Shown: piece by piece, positions 34,331 through 45,803 of the stretch
Position numbering within the stretch: the first letter of the stretch is position 1
Layout of the letters: every line of letters begins with the position of its first letter
The notes under the pieces: model-generated
What the model was told of the DNA's origin: nothing
Database searches by the model: none
Seen by the model: only the letters and a program-made list of their open reading frames with translations
NCBI RefSeq assembly: GCF_963678635.1
Contig: NC_087071.1
Span: forward strand, 34,713,680-34,773,679
DNA: 60,000 nt
Direction of reading: 5' to 3'
From: Symsagittifera roscoffensis
Taxonomy: Eukaryota; Xenacoelomorpha; Acoela; Convolutidae
Translations under genes and position numbers: made by a program

Positions 34331-34865
34331 AGTAATTAAGACAGTGAAACTTGGTTGAACTAAAACCTCAAAGGACTGAGAGGTCTATAGTCCAACGTAT
34401 ACGTCGACGTCCACTAGACATAAGGAGTAGATTCGAGTACTTATGTTTTTGCATACTAAAAAAAGGGTTGCATCCCATATTAACTGTTTTTTGGCTCTAT
34501 TTCGGTTCAACCTTGATTAATGCTGGCCGTCAAAAAGTGCGATTTGTCTTATGTGCGATAAGTGGGATACTATTACTAGTTCTTGTTGCTAGCTTGCTTC
34601 AATTTTTATTGATTTTGTGGAGGATTATCGGTGGTTTTTGTGTTGTGTTCAAACAAAAATATAGTAAGTTATTGGTTTTTCGAGAATTTATTTGCCGATA
34701 AAACCCTCAATAATTCAAGCATTTAAACCTTAGTGTTCTATCAATTTACGGAGATTGAGTGCGCAAACCTCTAGAGTTGATATCCTAGCATGATAGAGTT
34801 TTCTAGACCGATGATGTTTTTTGATTAGCTTACCAACATTTTTGATACGTATTCTACTTATTTAC
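34331..34865. other. Intron sequence
   Basis: No further exon-like sequence is seen. The plus-strand frame at 34351-34701 shows two hydrophobic stretches but no family resemblance and may be the tail of the retroelement remnant. Confidence 0.35.
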
Positions 34866-35071
34866 CAGAAGAAATGTTAGTCCTGATAGAATATACAGCA
34901 CAACAGTAGGAGCCACAAATGCCATGGAATAGTGAAGTGGTCTCCTTTGCAGTTTAACTTCCACGACTATTTCAAAATCATCCCTGCCAATCACCTTAGC
35001 TTCAAGTAGTTCCCATTGCTCGTCCTCAATAAAATGCTCGCTATCTGCTATTAAACTCTGGTTTTCCAATC
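34866..35071 (-). CDS. Nicotinic-receptor-like channel, exon 3 (loop C region, M1)
   Basis: Acceptor TTTCAG, donor GTAAAT, 206 bases in phase. The reading has the EQWELLEAKV strand, then FEIVVEVKLQRRPLHYSMAF, the family's pre-M1 RRxPLxY phrase, and M1 (FVAPTVVLYILSGLTFLL). The segment where alpha subunits carry the vicinal Cys pair of loop C has no cysteine at all. The subunit is therefore non-alpha by the usual definition, or has another ligand. Confidence 0.92.
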
Positions 35072-35127
35072 CTGAAACAACTCTTATTGCTAAAATCGCA
35101 CCAGGTTACTATAGTTATTTTTGATAG

Positions 35128-35358
35128 TTATTTTTGAACGGTGATTTTTGAACGCTTTAAAAACCGTTCAAAAATCACCGCAAGAAATGAGCGGTTTTTG
35201 AGCGGTTTTTCAAGCAAGATTTGAGCGGTTTGAGCGGTTTTCCGAAAAAACCGTCCAAACAGCCCGAACCGCTCAAACCGCTCAAATCTTGCTGAAAAAC
35301 CGCTCAAACCGCTCATATCTTGAGCGGTTTTTGAGCGGGATCTCGACCCGGGTAGCAA
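35128..35358. repeat. AGCGGTTTTTGAGCGG minisatellite with internal inversion
   Basis: Copies of TTTGAGCGG and its complement CCGCTCAAA alternate. The left half reads mainly GAGCGGTTTTTGAGCGG, the middle switches to ACCGCTCAAACCGCTCAAA, and then it switches back. The block ends ATCTCGACCCGGGTA, and that CGACCCGGGTA tail recurs at the end of the 42540-43225 array. Confidence 0.85.
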
Positions 35359-35372
35359 TTGCCTTGTATGAG

Positions 35373-35436
35373 TTCTTCGAAAGTCGGAACGATAACTTAA
35401 TGTTAATATTGAGATATTGTTCCGACTTTCGAAGAA
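35373..35436. repeat. Perfect 18-bp inverted repeat
   Basis: TTCTTCGAAAGTCGGAAC (35373-35390) and its exact complement (35419-35436) flank 28 AT-rich bases. The right arm is also the start of the hairpin-ended repeat family below. Confidence 0.95.
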
Positions 35437-36565
35437 AGTGAGAAATATATAAGCCTGGAGTGGTTCATTTTATTCAGACCATTTTTACAAAAAGTTGACT
35501 GCGTATGGGTATCGATTCAGAAAATTTCGAATTGCCGTGCGAGTCTGCTTGCTCTTGACAAAAATTCGAAAGTATTTGCTATTCGAACAGCATATTTCAA
35601 TACGCGATTTATTTATGCGTGGCAAACTATCCGCTCGCATAATCGTTACAAATTGAATTGAGGCAAGCTAATAGTTGATAGGGGAGTTCCATGGATAGTT
35701 ATCGATTTTAATGGAAAACTTTAGTCTAAAATGTCATTATAATCTATTATTGTTGCAAATTTAGACCACTAAGGTGATTATATTGTCGTTATAATCGATT
35801 TTTTTTTTGTTAAAACACAATCCTTTTAAAGTCAATTATAATTGATTATACTCCATTTAAAATTCTTGATAATGGATTATAATACATTTAAAATCCATTA
35901 TAATTGATTATAACGGATTATAATCTATACATTTTTTGCAAAACCATTTGCAAAACTTGCAACATTTCTGCGTTACTCACTGCCTACTCGCGATCTTAAA
36001 CTAATCAAATTAACCCCCACCCCGTCACTTTGACCCCCATCAGCATTTGCCCAAACCTCCCCCCCCCCCCCCCCCCCCTCCGCACTCCCTCATCAGCATT
36101 TGCCCAAACCTCCCCCCTCCGCACTCCCCCACGTTTATCCCAACGCCCACGCCCATGGTTACTAAAGTTTACCCCCAAACCTAACCGCCCAAGTTAGTTT
36201 AAAAGTTGAGAAAACTTAACTAAATAAAATCTTATGTGAAAAGTAAAATTTTATGAAACGTAATACGTAGCAACTGCACGAAACAGGAAATGGGATAACT
36301 TTGGAAAATTTTTGCAGAATTTAAATTTTTTCTCAAAAAATACATTATATCGAATATAATCCATTTTTGATAGATTATAATCAATTATTTTTGTAATTTT
36401 TTAGATACTGTTTATAAAATGACAATACAACTGATTTTTATCCATGGAACTCCAGTGCGGGATGTTATCAGCCTAAAATTTCTAATCTAGCAATACTTTA
36501 TTAGCCAAAAAAACTCGACCAAAAAGGTCGGCACAATCAGGGCTGTTCCCTGATACGAGCAGTCT
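35420..36565 (+). repeat. Hairpin-ended repeat family, copy 1 (interrupted)
   Basis: Starts TCCGACTTTCGAAGAAAG and ends with the hairpin TCAGGGCTGTTCCCTGA and ATACGAGCAGTC. Uninterrupted copies are about 510-530 bp (36780-37300 and 39710-40215). This one is split by the TIR element at 35683-36453, and removing that leaves about 375 bp. Confidence 0.65.
35683..36453. mobile_element. 771-bp element with 15-bp terminal inverted repeats
   Basis: Ends GGAGTTCCATGGATA and TATCCATGGAACTCC are perfect complements. The inside has GATTATAATC palindromes near both ends and, in the middle, a C-rich block (36010-36140) in which a CATCAGCATTTGCCCAAACC phrase is repeated. It sits inside copy 1 of the hairpin-ended repeat. 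I could not define a target duplication, so the superfamily is open. Confidence 0.6.
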
Positions 36566-36779
36566 CGATAACATTAGAAGCGCTGCATATGAGGAAGGAG
36601 AAGCCAGATTTCAACACAAGTGACAAATTCAGAAGCAAAAGGACATCATAGCTAAAATATCTCTTATGGGTTACCGACTTTCTGACCCGCTACCATAGAC
36701 GTGCTGCAACAATCTTAGGTTTTCAAAACTTGATTAGGGCTTACACATGATATATCACTCGAATCATTCCGATAAATTC

Positions 36780-37300
36780 TCCGACTTTCGAAGAAAACGG
36801 AATATTTATGCTCGGTGTGGTTTTTTTGATTCAGTCAATTTTCACAGATCGAAATAATAATTTTCAACAAAAATTTTTGTTCCCCAATGAAGATATTGAC
36901 TTCCTGAGTTCAAATGTAAAAAGATATTTCACTTCCGATTAAGTTTTGTAAAGTTCTGGGGTTGAGACTTGCCAAACTTTCCATGTTTTGGACTAAATTA
37001 TGCTCGCTTTTTTAACGATACTGTTTATAATAAAGATACTGTTTATAACATTCATAATGCTGAGAGCGTATAACGCAAATTATTTATGCGTGGCGAATTA
37101 TCCCATACAACAAAATGGTTCCAAATTGAAATGAGGCTAGCTGCTAATTGGTTGTAATAACTTTGTACGACTCAAACTTTAACATTTAGATTTTGTCCAA
37201 AATGTATAGGTTTTCAATATTTTTCCCACAAAATTTATTTGATATGAATTAAGGATCAGTCGGAACATTCAGGGTTTTGCCCTGATATACAAGCACTCTT
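36780..37300 (+). repeat. Hairpin-ended repeat family, copy 2
   Basis: Starts CTCCGACTTTCGAAGAAAAC and ends CATTCAGGGTTTTGCCCTGA with ATACAAGCACTC. It is the most complete uninterrupted copy. Confidence 0.7.
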
Positions 37301-38289
37301 GTAACTGGTGAAACTTGATATTATGTGACAAAACTAAAAAACACACCCGAAAACAAAATTCCTCCCTATGTTTAATTCGGTTCAAAAATTGAAAAGAAGC
37401 ATGTTCTTAGTAAAAAGAATAGTTTGTGGTCGGAAACATTTATAAATTTAAACCTTGTTTTCAATAATTCAATTAAATTGAAATAAACTGCTTGTAATAA
37501 GTAATTTTGATCTTGCAAATCCAGTCTAGGAAAAGGATCGACTTCTTGTCGAAAAAAACATTGGCTCATTTGAAGAAAACTATTTAATTACTTAACTAAA
37601 CTGCTTGTAAATGTTCAGTTACAAGTTCAATCATCCTTATTTGATTATTTAAAAAAAATTACTGATTTAACCATTTCCGTATAATTTTCATACAGTCAAT
37701 TCAACAGTGGATGTTGCATGGTCTTCTTAAGCCGCCCAGTGATGAAAAAGGTTGAATATTTCACACAGTTTTAATCAAAACCGTAGCGCCAAATTTAGTT
37801 CTTGAAGTCAAATTGTTTTTACACAGGTTTCCATTTTTCAATGACTTCCAGAATCTAGATTCAGCAAGACGTAACTACCTAAATGTTGGTACAAGTTTTG
37901 TCAATTCAGATAGTTAGAGTTGGCAGTAATAAATGATCAGTTTTAAAAAAATTGTTCAAACTAAACTGTGAAAAAAGCTTCATCTGATTTCAATCTTCAA
38001 AAAAGACATAAAATTGAAGAAGAATTATGATCTGTTTCTTCTACTGGGTCCAACTTTTAGTGCTTTTGCTCAAACAAATCATCAAAAAAACTGACTTTAT
38101 ATTAAATTAGATATATTGACATTATATTTCGAAATTAGATGAAGCAAAATCTTGTTCGAGAATTTTTTTCAAAATTGTTTACCATAATAGCATGCCATTT
38201 TAGATTTTTACACTTTTTTCAATCAAAACCATTTCCAGACTTTTTCTAAGTTGCTCTTTTACCATGTTTTCAAAATATTTTCGACACTA

Positions 38290-38602
38290 TTTTAAATCAA
38301 CATTGTTTCGAAAAAAAATAAAGTGGTTTGCTTTAGCTTTAGGATAGAAGCTTACCCAAGAAATCCACCTAAAAAATTCACAAACTGCGACTTCGAGTGT
38401 GCCACAGCAAACAAATTGTCATGAAACACGATCGAAAACTTTAAAAGTTACATCTCTAAGCAATCCTTGCCAAGTAAATTGCCACTTTTTTGCCAGAAAT
38501 CTACGCATTAAGACAAATTTTGCGGACGCATATAGGTAGCCACTATCCTAAAGCTAAAGCAAACCACTTTGATTTTTTTTTGAAATAATGTTGATTTAAA
38601 AT
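38290..38602. repeat. Fold-back structure with ~58-bp arms
   Basis: Positions 38290-38347 and 38543-38602 are inverted copies. The inner 28 bases are a perfect match (AAAGTGGTTTGCTTTAGCTT and on). About 195 bases separate the arms. A direct repeat ATCTACGCATTAAGACAAAT ends the loop (near 38500) and recurs just outside the right arm (near 38600). The RNA or single-stranded DNA could fold into a long hairpin. Confidence 0.85.
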
Positions 38603-39099
38603 CTACGCATTAAGACAAATTTTGCGAACGATGCTTCCCAAAAAAAATTATAAAACCGACATTTTCAATGAAGCTTTCTTTGTGTTTTATAGAGTTTGCT
38701 TAACCACAGAATTTTAAGAAAACAATTTTCACATAACTAAGCCAGTAAGAACTTGAAAAAACAAAACTTGCTTTCCATTTATTGTATGATGATAAGTTTC
38801 ACCGACGACTCAAACTCCTGCAAATAAGTCTTTATAAGAAAAATCTTTCGATAAAACTTTATCTTTCGAATCCAGTGCACAATTTGGTCTCGTAATGTGT
38901 GCTCCGGTGGTTTTTTCCACGATTTTTACGGGAATTTTAAAAAAAATCATCTGAAAGGTATTTTCAAAAAATATTTCCCGTATGATCGTTTTTTTAAGTA
39001 ATGGCGGCTTAAAAGTTGTTAGTATGGCCAACTTGGGACAATTAACGAACTGCGATATACTTACCGCTATGAAGGTTCTAGCGGAGATTTAATCAGTCT

Positions 39100-39335
39100 T
39101 GAAAACTATTGCAAATTGTTTGAATCAGGCTATTTTTCATGACTGCTAGGTAACCAGGAGCAAAATCTACAACACTGTAAATGATATGGCGTGTGATGAA
39201 TGATTTTGAGACAAACTCTCCAAAAACGTATAATTTTCTTCTTCTTTTTCTGGACAATGAATCAAAAGTTTAGTGCTCCATAGACCTTGATAGCCAGTCG
39301 GAAAAATCAAGGCTTCGCCTTGATACAGGCAGTCT
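39100..39335 (+). repeat. Hairpin-ended repeat family, partial copy
   Basis: Only the right half is present, ending TCAAGGCTTCGCCTTGA with ATACAGGCAGTC. The hairpin has changed by compensating substitutions (TCAAGGC with GCCTTGA). Confidence 0.6.
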
Positions 39336-39709
39336 AGTTTTTTTGTACTAAAATTCATTACTCCATGTTCTATGTGGGTCCATTTTGTTTGCAGAATTTT
39401 CATCATTCTGATCTTCAGCTGCCAACAAAATTCATTTGACCGTAACCAGCAGAGTTTCAGGAAAATAGTTTTTTTTAACAAGTAACTAAGGCAAAAAAAA
39501 GTTGAAAAAAGAACAAATTCATCTTCACTGATTGTATGTTGATAATTTTCAACGGACGACTCAAAATGCTGCAATGAACTCTTCGTGTGAAAAATGTTTC
39601 GATAAAACTTAATTTTTCGAATCCAGTGCACAGTTTGATGAAGAATTTTGACACTATTGAAGTAACGAGATCATTTTCTTTGTTTATCAATCGCCTAGCA
39701 TGCTCAGCG

Positions 39710-40215
39710 TTTTTGATCCGATTTTCGAGGAAAGTGAGGGAACATTTGTGCTCGAGTGAGTTTTTTCTCGAGACAAATTTCCACTTTTCATGGACTTTTT
39801 TTAATATCTTTTGAAAAGTAAAGCTGTTTTGAGCGCAAACTTCAAAATAATTTTTCCCTGAGACTTTTTTGTAAGGTTATAGGGGTTTAAAAATTGCCAA
39901 TATGGTCTATTTGGGATAATTAACACGCTATATACTTCGCGCTATTATTGCTTAAGCGGATATTTAATCGGTCTTAGAAATTGTTCCAATTTGCTTGACT
40001 CAAACTATTTGTCTTGATTGGAACGTTACTGAGAGAAAAGTCTATAACAATGTAAATTATATGGCATGGGTGGAATATTGAAAAGTAAATCAAAAGTTCT
40101 TCTTTTTTGAAAAGTAAATCAAAAATTTTGTTTGAAGCAATTACTGCTCTATAGACCTTGGTAGGCAGTAGAAATAATCAGGGCTTCGCCTTGATACGAG
40201 CAGTCGTGTTTTTTT
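39710..40215 (+). repeat. Hairpin-ended repeat family, copy 3
   Basis: Starts GATCCGATTTTCGAGGAAAG and ends TCAGGGCTTCGCCTTGA with ATACGAGCAGTC. About 505 bp. It ends roughly 170 bases before the 3' end of exon 2. Confidence 0.65.
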
Positions 40216-40382
40216 TTTAATTCTTAGACCGACTCGACTTTTTGTTTCAACTTTAGCTCCTTTTTGTTTCGAGTTAGGGCTTTCTCGGCTATGGATTTTC
40301 GGTAGAATTCTGCTATGCGTTCGACCCGCCTCGGTGAAAACAATAATCGGGAACTTTGACCCGGTTTGAAATGTTTTCTTAC

Positions 40383-40598
40383 CTGATAGCTTCACTTGGG
40401 ACCACACTGATTTCGCAAATGATGACTTAGATTTTATTACTATGAAGCAGGTTTGACGGTCGAAAGGAAATCTGGAAACGTCAAAAGCGCAGGCTATCTT
40501 GGGCATGAAAACTCCCATTTGAGGAATCACCATGTTATAGCATATAACCTGTTCTGTTTTCTGCAAATTGTATCTTGGGTTCGCCACTCCATCAATAA
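40383..40598 (-). CDS. Nicotinic-receptor-like channel, exon 2 (Cys-loop)
   Basis: Acceptor GTTTTAG, donor GTAAGA, 216 bases in phase. It encodes the signature loop: Cys, 13 residues, Cys, containing SRFPFDRQ (the family's xFPFDxQ core). It follows the strand ICYNMVIPQMGVFMPKIACA and precedes the SVWSQVKLS strand. The FPFD phrase is typical of Cys-loop receptors of the nicotinic branch. Confidence 0.93.
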
Positions 40599-40696
40599 CT
40601 AAAACACACAAAGCACTCAAAGGATTTTACGACGCGTAGTTTGATTTTATGGTGCTTTGGTGCTTCTGGCTTTAAATATAACTTGTACTGAATATT

Positions 40697-40900
40697 CCCG
40701 GGTTGACAAAAAATGCTTATGATACAATTTGATACTATGAAAAAAAATGTTTGTAATACAAATTCATACATTTTCACAGAAAAAAAATAATGTATGAAAA
40801 ATGCATGTCAAGCATTTGTACCACACTCTGGAATTAAATAACAAACTTTTTGTCATATTCTTGATTGCTTAATTTTTATGATGTTAGCCTAATGAAGTTG
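40697..40900. repeat. CCCGGGTTGAC-type dispersed repeat
   Basis: Begins CCCGGGTTGACAAAAAATGC, followed by TTATGATACAATTT phrases and, near 40900, the inverted form GTATGACAAGCATTTTT. Confidence 0.55.
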
Positions 40901-41349
40901 TATGACAAGCATTTTTTCTAAAAATGCAAATACAAAAAAAATTGCGTGAGTTCCGTGTTGAATTTTTGTATTTTGTCGGAAAAGACAATAACAGAAGATT
41001 TTCTAACGTGGGAAAACCCAGAAGTTGAGTGGCATTTACAACACAGGCAAACTGCATTTATAAAAATTTTTGCCTTGTGAATTGAAATTGAGATTTTAAT
41101 ATCGCATTTATGGACAAAAAACGAAACTTTTTGCATATGGCAAGAATATTTGAAAAAAAACTCTGTCGTCGAGAAAAATTATTTCAAATTGTTTTTACAA
41201 GTTTCGGTTTATCATAATATATGAAAACAAAAAATACTAATTGTGGTTTTACAAAAAAACTTCCGTGTGGTTTTTGATTTTTTCTGTGTGAAAAACTTAA
41301 CCTGGACTACGTCATAGGCTTTAAAAACAAATATTTCATGCGCATTTTT

Positions 41350-41610
41350 TCCGTGAAGTTTTGACCGACCGACCCTAAAATTTTTCTAAAGGCGCCTTTG
41401 GCGCCAATATATACTAACTTTGAGGGGGAGCGCGCGCCAAAAAAAACGCTATTTTTTTCAAAATTTTTCAAAAAGTGCCCAAAAACAGTGCTTTGGGAGA
41501 GCTCGAAAAATTAATTTGGTCGACCTAAAAAAAAAAAGGTCGTCAAAATTTTGGAAAATTTTTTGAAAATCCGCCCCCCCCCCCTCGAGAAAATCCTAGA
41601 TCCGCCCCTG
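41350..41610. mobile_element. hAT-type MITE, copy 3 (truncated)
   Basis: The right end is intact (complement of CAGGGGCGGATCTAGGA), with the C tract, TCGACCTAAAAAAAAAAAGG and GGGGGAGCGCGCGCC phrases. The other terminus is missing, so no target duplication can be seen. Confidence 0.8.
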
Positions 41611-42539
41611 TCTCAAACTAATATCTTTTACCAGTTGTTGATAAAAAAATTTTGAAAACTAGGAAATAAGAGTGCAAAAGAATCAGTTTTAAATTAAGTA
41701 GTTGCACGGATCTCTCCGGCCGAAATTAGATAGCGAGACGAACAGACGATAAACTCAATCTAAAATTACTTTAAAGTTAGCCACCAATCAATCTCCATGC
41801 AAAATTCTAACTCGAATAGTCAAGAACAAAATGGTAATATTTGCGTCTTTGGAAAACGTAAAGCGGGTTTAAAACCCGACTCAGTCGTCCGCCGATAAAC
41901 GGTGCATGCGGAAAAAAGTTAACAAAACAGACACAAATAGCCAGAGAGTGAGCAGATTTTTTAAAAGAAATTTCACGCTTTTTCGAGCTATCTCGATTAA
42001 AATGACGAGATTATCCAAATGTTCTCTAGGTTTGTGGTCCAATTCCAGGAATTTTCCGTCAGAATAAAATGTATCAGAAATGAAAACCTTGCAGTGATAG
42101 TTCCGAAGTTTGAGCTTCTACTACACACCGCAAGACGACGGCTCAACAGTGGGTTTAGTGGGGAATTCCAAATTGATGGCAACTTGTACTCAATTTGATG
42201 GATAATTTTCCGTTTATAACTAATCATTTTAAATGGAAGCAAAAAAAATTGGATGGAAAAAATTGGAAACATGAAAATCGTAATTATAGAAATTGGATGC
42301 AGAGAACTACAGCCACAATGAGATAAAAAATTCGAAGAGCACTTTGAATTTTCATTGTCGTTGTGGCTGTAATTCTGAACATCAAACAGTGCGCTACTAA
42401 ACAACTCTATAAGGATCGTGTGTAGCGAAGACTTTCAGCGCAGCAGACGAATTGCTTTTAAAAAGCAAAACCAACGTTTTCGGGCAATTTTGGAGCCTCA
42501 AGAAACTTACCCGGGTCGAGCTGCTTTCAAAGTCGGTGC

Positions 42540-43225
42540 ATATCAGTCGAGACAGGGGTTTGAGTCGAGCATAAATTCAAAAAATGCAGCGAGCACGGTC
42601 GAAACATATCGAAAGTTAGTCAAGCGTGGTCGAAACAAATCAAAAATAGGTCGAGCATGGTCGAAACTTACCTCGAGCTCAGTCAAAACATACATCGTGC
42701 AAATAAATTGATTACAGTATAAAAATATCGATTGTCCCGCGGTAATTGGTAGTCAAACTGAAAAGTTTATTTCAAATATCAACCTTTTTTTAAACAGTTG
42801 TGACCAAATTGCCAGCCATTCTTCTAAAAGATGGAAAAAAATAGCTGAAAAATAATTCATCTCTATAAAGATTATAAAATAGCAAATAATTCAAATCATT
42901 TCATTCTGATAAAAAGCATCATACGTAGTTACACGAAAAAATAAATTATAACGTTAAGTTTGATTAACTCGTGTTGTTCGAAATCGAAATACACCCGAGT
43001 TTGGTCGAGACGGTCAAAATATATCTCACTTGAGTCGAGCAAAGTCGAGCTTATTTAGCGTCGTTCGAGACGGTCAAAACTTATCTTGTTTAAATCGAGC
43101 ACGGTCGAGCATATATTTTCTACGGTCGAGAAAGTCAAAACACACCCGACTTTGGTCGAAACGGTCGAAACATTCCGAATTTTGGTCGAGACGGTCGAAA
43201 CATAAAGTGAGCGTTTCGACCCGGG
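42540..43225. repeat. GGTCGAGACGGTCGAAACA-type degenerate minisatellite
   Basis: Two blocks (about 42540-42700 and 42990-43215) of imperfect 35-40 bp phrases such as TTTGGTCGAGACGGTCGAAA and GTCGAGCATGGTCGAAAC, with AT-rich sequence between. The first block is preceded by ACCCGGGTCGAG and the last is followed by TCGACCCGGGTA, so the array is bounded by inverted copies of one string. Open frames across it are repeat artefacts. Confidence 0.8.
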
Positions 43226-43300
43226 TAAGAGACTGTGAGGGGGGGCGGGCGCCCTGCCACCCCCAAATCAGAGTACATGAGAATAAAGATGACTTCATAC

Positions 43301-43587
43301 TTAGAGTTGGTCCCCAAGCTGTTCCCTGTGGAACAAGTATGCATTCTGGGAAATTGCTTCCATTTCCATACCATACATTTTCTGGCAAAAAGTATCTCGA
43401 GTAGAAGTTGATCCTTGCATCCCAGAGGCCCTGCTTTTCGTCCAGATTCAAAATCTGGCCTATCGTTAGGTAAACATAAATTTTGTCATGCATTATAGGT
43501 GGCGGAATATGGCGCGGAAAATGTTGTCCAATAAGTTCCATCATCTGGTCTTCGGTCTGTTTTGCTTCTTTGGGCGTACGTGCAGCT
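43301..43587 (-). CDS. Nicotinic-receptor-like channel, first exon recognised (N-terminal domain)
   Basis: Begins at an AG acceptor near 43588 and ends at donor GTATGA. The exon enters with one base of a split codon and gives ARTPKEAKQTEDQMMELIGQ, then KIYVYLTIGQILNLDEKQGL (the family's strand with LxxIxxxDEKxQ), then RYFLPENVWYGNGSNFPEC and WGPTL at the end. This is the start of the extracellular ligand-binding domain, with NVWYGNGS and WGP in the family's expected positions. The signal peptide must lie in an upstream exon that I could not find. From here to the stop, the six exons total 413 codons in one phase. Confidence 0.88.
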
Positions 43588-43646
43588 CTATATACGTAGA
43601 AATACTAAATCAAATCAATTTTGTCAGATCATTGGTAGGCTAGAGT

Positions 43647-43850
43647 AACCCTTGTTGACAAAAATGCTTTACATTATTTTGAAAAGTTTGACAAAAATGC
43701 TTATCATTTTATTTCATACAATTTGATAGATTAGAAAAAAGTATGAAAGCAGGTATGATAAACTATTTTTTCGTGCTATGAAATATTATGATAGCTGTTT
43801 TTTTTTTCATAATCTGGAATTAAATTTTTAGCTGTAAATAATACATTTTT
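43647..43850. repeat. CCCGGGTTGAC-type dispersed repeat (diverged)
   Basis: AACCCTTGTTGACAAAAATG is followed by TTATCATTTTATTTCATACA and then inverted TATGATAAACTATTT phrases. Confidence 0.45.
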
Positions 43851-45803
43851 TAACAAAGTAAAGGTACGGTCAAGAGACGTAGAAATTGTACCATTTAGTT
43901 TTCAACCCATGAGCTGACCGATTTTTTCCTTCACGTGGTTGTCGTTTTCGTGCAATTACTTGAAAATTACTTGAGTTTTCACGTTTTAAACAAAATTTTG
44001 CAGAGCTGTGTTCGGGTTTCCGAAAAACCCATGAAAACAGCATAGGTTGCACTAGTTTTTGCATCCTAGATGCATTAATTTTTTTGTCGTCGTTTTCAGA
44101 CAAACATTTTCATTGCGCTCAGTATGATAATCAAGAGATCGCAATGAAAAAATTTGTTGATCATTCTATAATTTTCTGAATAAACTTTGAAAATCTTTGG
44201 TTTATAATCTCCATCCTTTTCTTGTGTTTCATTTGAAATGACTTCGAAAACTTATCCAATTTATGATCAGCGCTCAAAAGACTTTTTTTAACTTCAAGTA
44301 CCCGAAACATATGGTGAACTTTTCTGGATGATAATCAATCTATTTGAAACATTCAAAAACAATTGAACTAAATTAATTTTCTCATAAAATGTTGTAATAT
44401 CTTAAACAATGCGATCCTGAGAATATTACAAAAAAAAACTAATTTTTGTGGTAAAAAAAATTCATAAAACAAAATTGTTTTTTGAAGTTTTTGCGATAAT
44501 TTTTAAAATAGTTTTATTATCAGAATTGCTCGCTTTACTCAGAATAGAATATCTATCAAATGCAATTAAATATATTTTTTCTAATTTATGACTCATTAAT
44601 TGCCCAAATTTAGTGCATATTTCAAGGAAAAACTCAAGGAACTTTCACACATATGTTTGAACTCCAAAACCCTAATGACATGATGGATCAAAAAAATAGT
44701 TCATTTGTTAAATTGCCGTATTAAACTACTGTGTGTCAAAAAAGTATAATCAAGATAATTTTTGAAAAAAAATCTTCCTCGAAATGCATATTTTAGTTTT
44801 CCTGTTAATTTATTTTCAATTTTTGATAAATTTTTTGGGTATTTCTTAAACAAACATCAAAATGATTTCTTATTTTTTCTGGCAAGCCAATTAAAAAAAT
44901 TAAGCTTACTGTCTGCATTTTTGAGGAAAATGTTTAAGCTAAATTAGCTCTCAATAAATATTGTTCAAAATAATTCACCGGATATTTTTCTTCTGTTGCA
45001 AACATGCCGAACGAATAATAAAGTAAAATAAGGAAACAAAGAGTATTCATCATTCGAGTAATCAACAAGGCAGAATAACCTGTTTTTTCAAGCCTGTTTC
45101 AAATGTTTTGTTTTCCCAAATTTTGTAGCTTAAACTTTTTTCACGATTATCATAATACAATATTTTCAGTATGACTTTTTTTCAGGAAAAATTTGTCATA
45201 ATACAATATTTTTAGTATGAAGTTGGTAATGAAGTAATTAAACGGACAATATGCAAAAAATGAATGATTTTTCTTATGAGAAGCTTGTCTCAATACAAAT
45301 ACTTTCAAGCAAAATGCGCTTTGAAGCTTTAATATCTCAAAAACTTATTTAGGAAAAAAAATCGAATTAAGAATTTAAAACAAGGTGATTTTTTTTCAGG
45401 AGTTTTGAAATTATTTATTATTCTTCTGGAAATTTGAGGCAATGTTTGATAAATTTGGAGTGGTTCAAATGGTACCAGAACCAGCCTTCGGCAAATGAAC
45501 AGTCAAATCAAATATTAGCTTATTGATTTTTTATCTAAACCCTTATTACCAAAATGATTCTTTGAAGAGCGAATGTGTCTGCACTTTGAGTTCATTATCA
45601 GCTACAAACCTTAAGTTCTTATCTATATTTTACCGATGGAAAATTATCAAAGAACAGACAGTTTGAAGTGGAGAATGAACTTTGCGACTAGTTCCGCTGA
45701 GTCTGATAATATTTCGGTAGAAAATCCACAAAATCAGTCAAACAAACTTGAAACGATTTATAAACTCTCGTAGTCTCTGGAATCTTTCGGATGTAGTAAC
45801 GAC

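Noticed and set aside
34351-34701. 116-codon frame with two hydrophobic stretches after the BEL/Pao integrase
   Set aside because: No family resemblance and no link to an envelope or receptor exon. It is left as part of the intron.
42418-43404. Plus-strand frames through the GTCGAG array
   Set aside because: Their composition follows the minisatellite units. The real coding sequence in this area is on the other strand (43301-43587).
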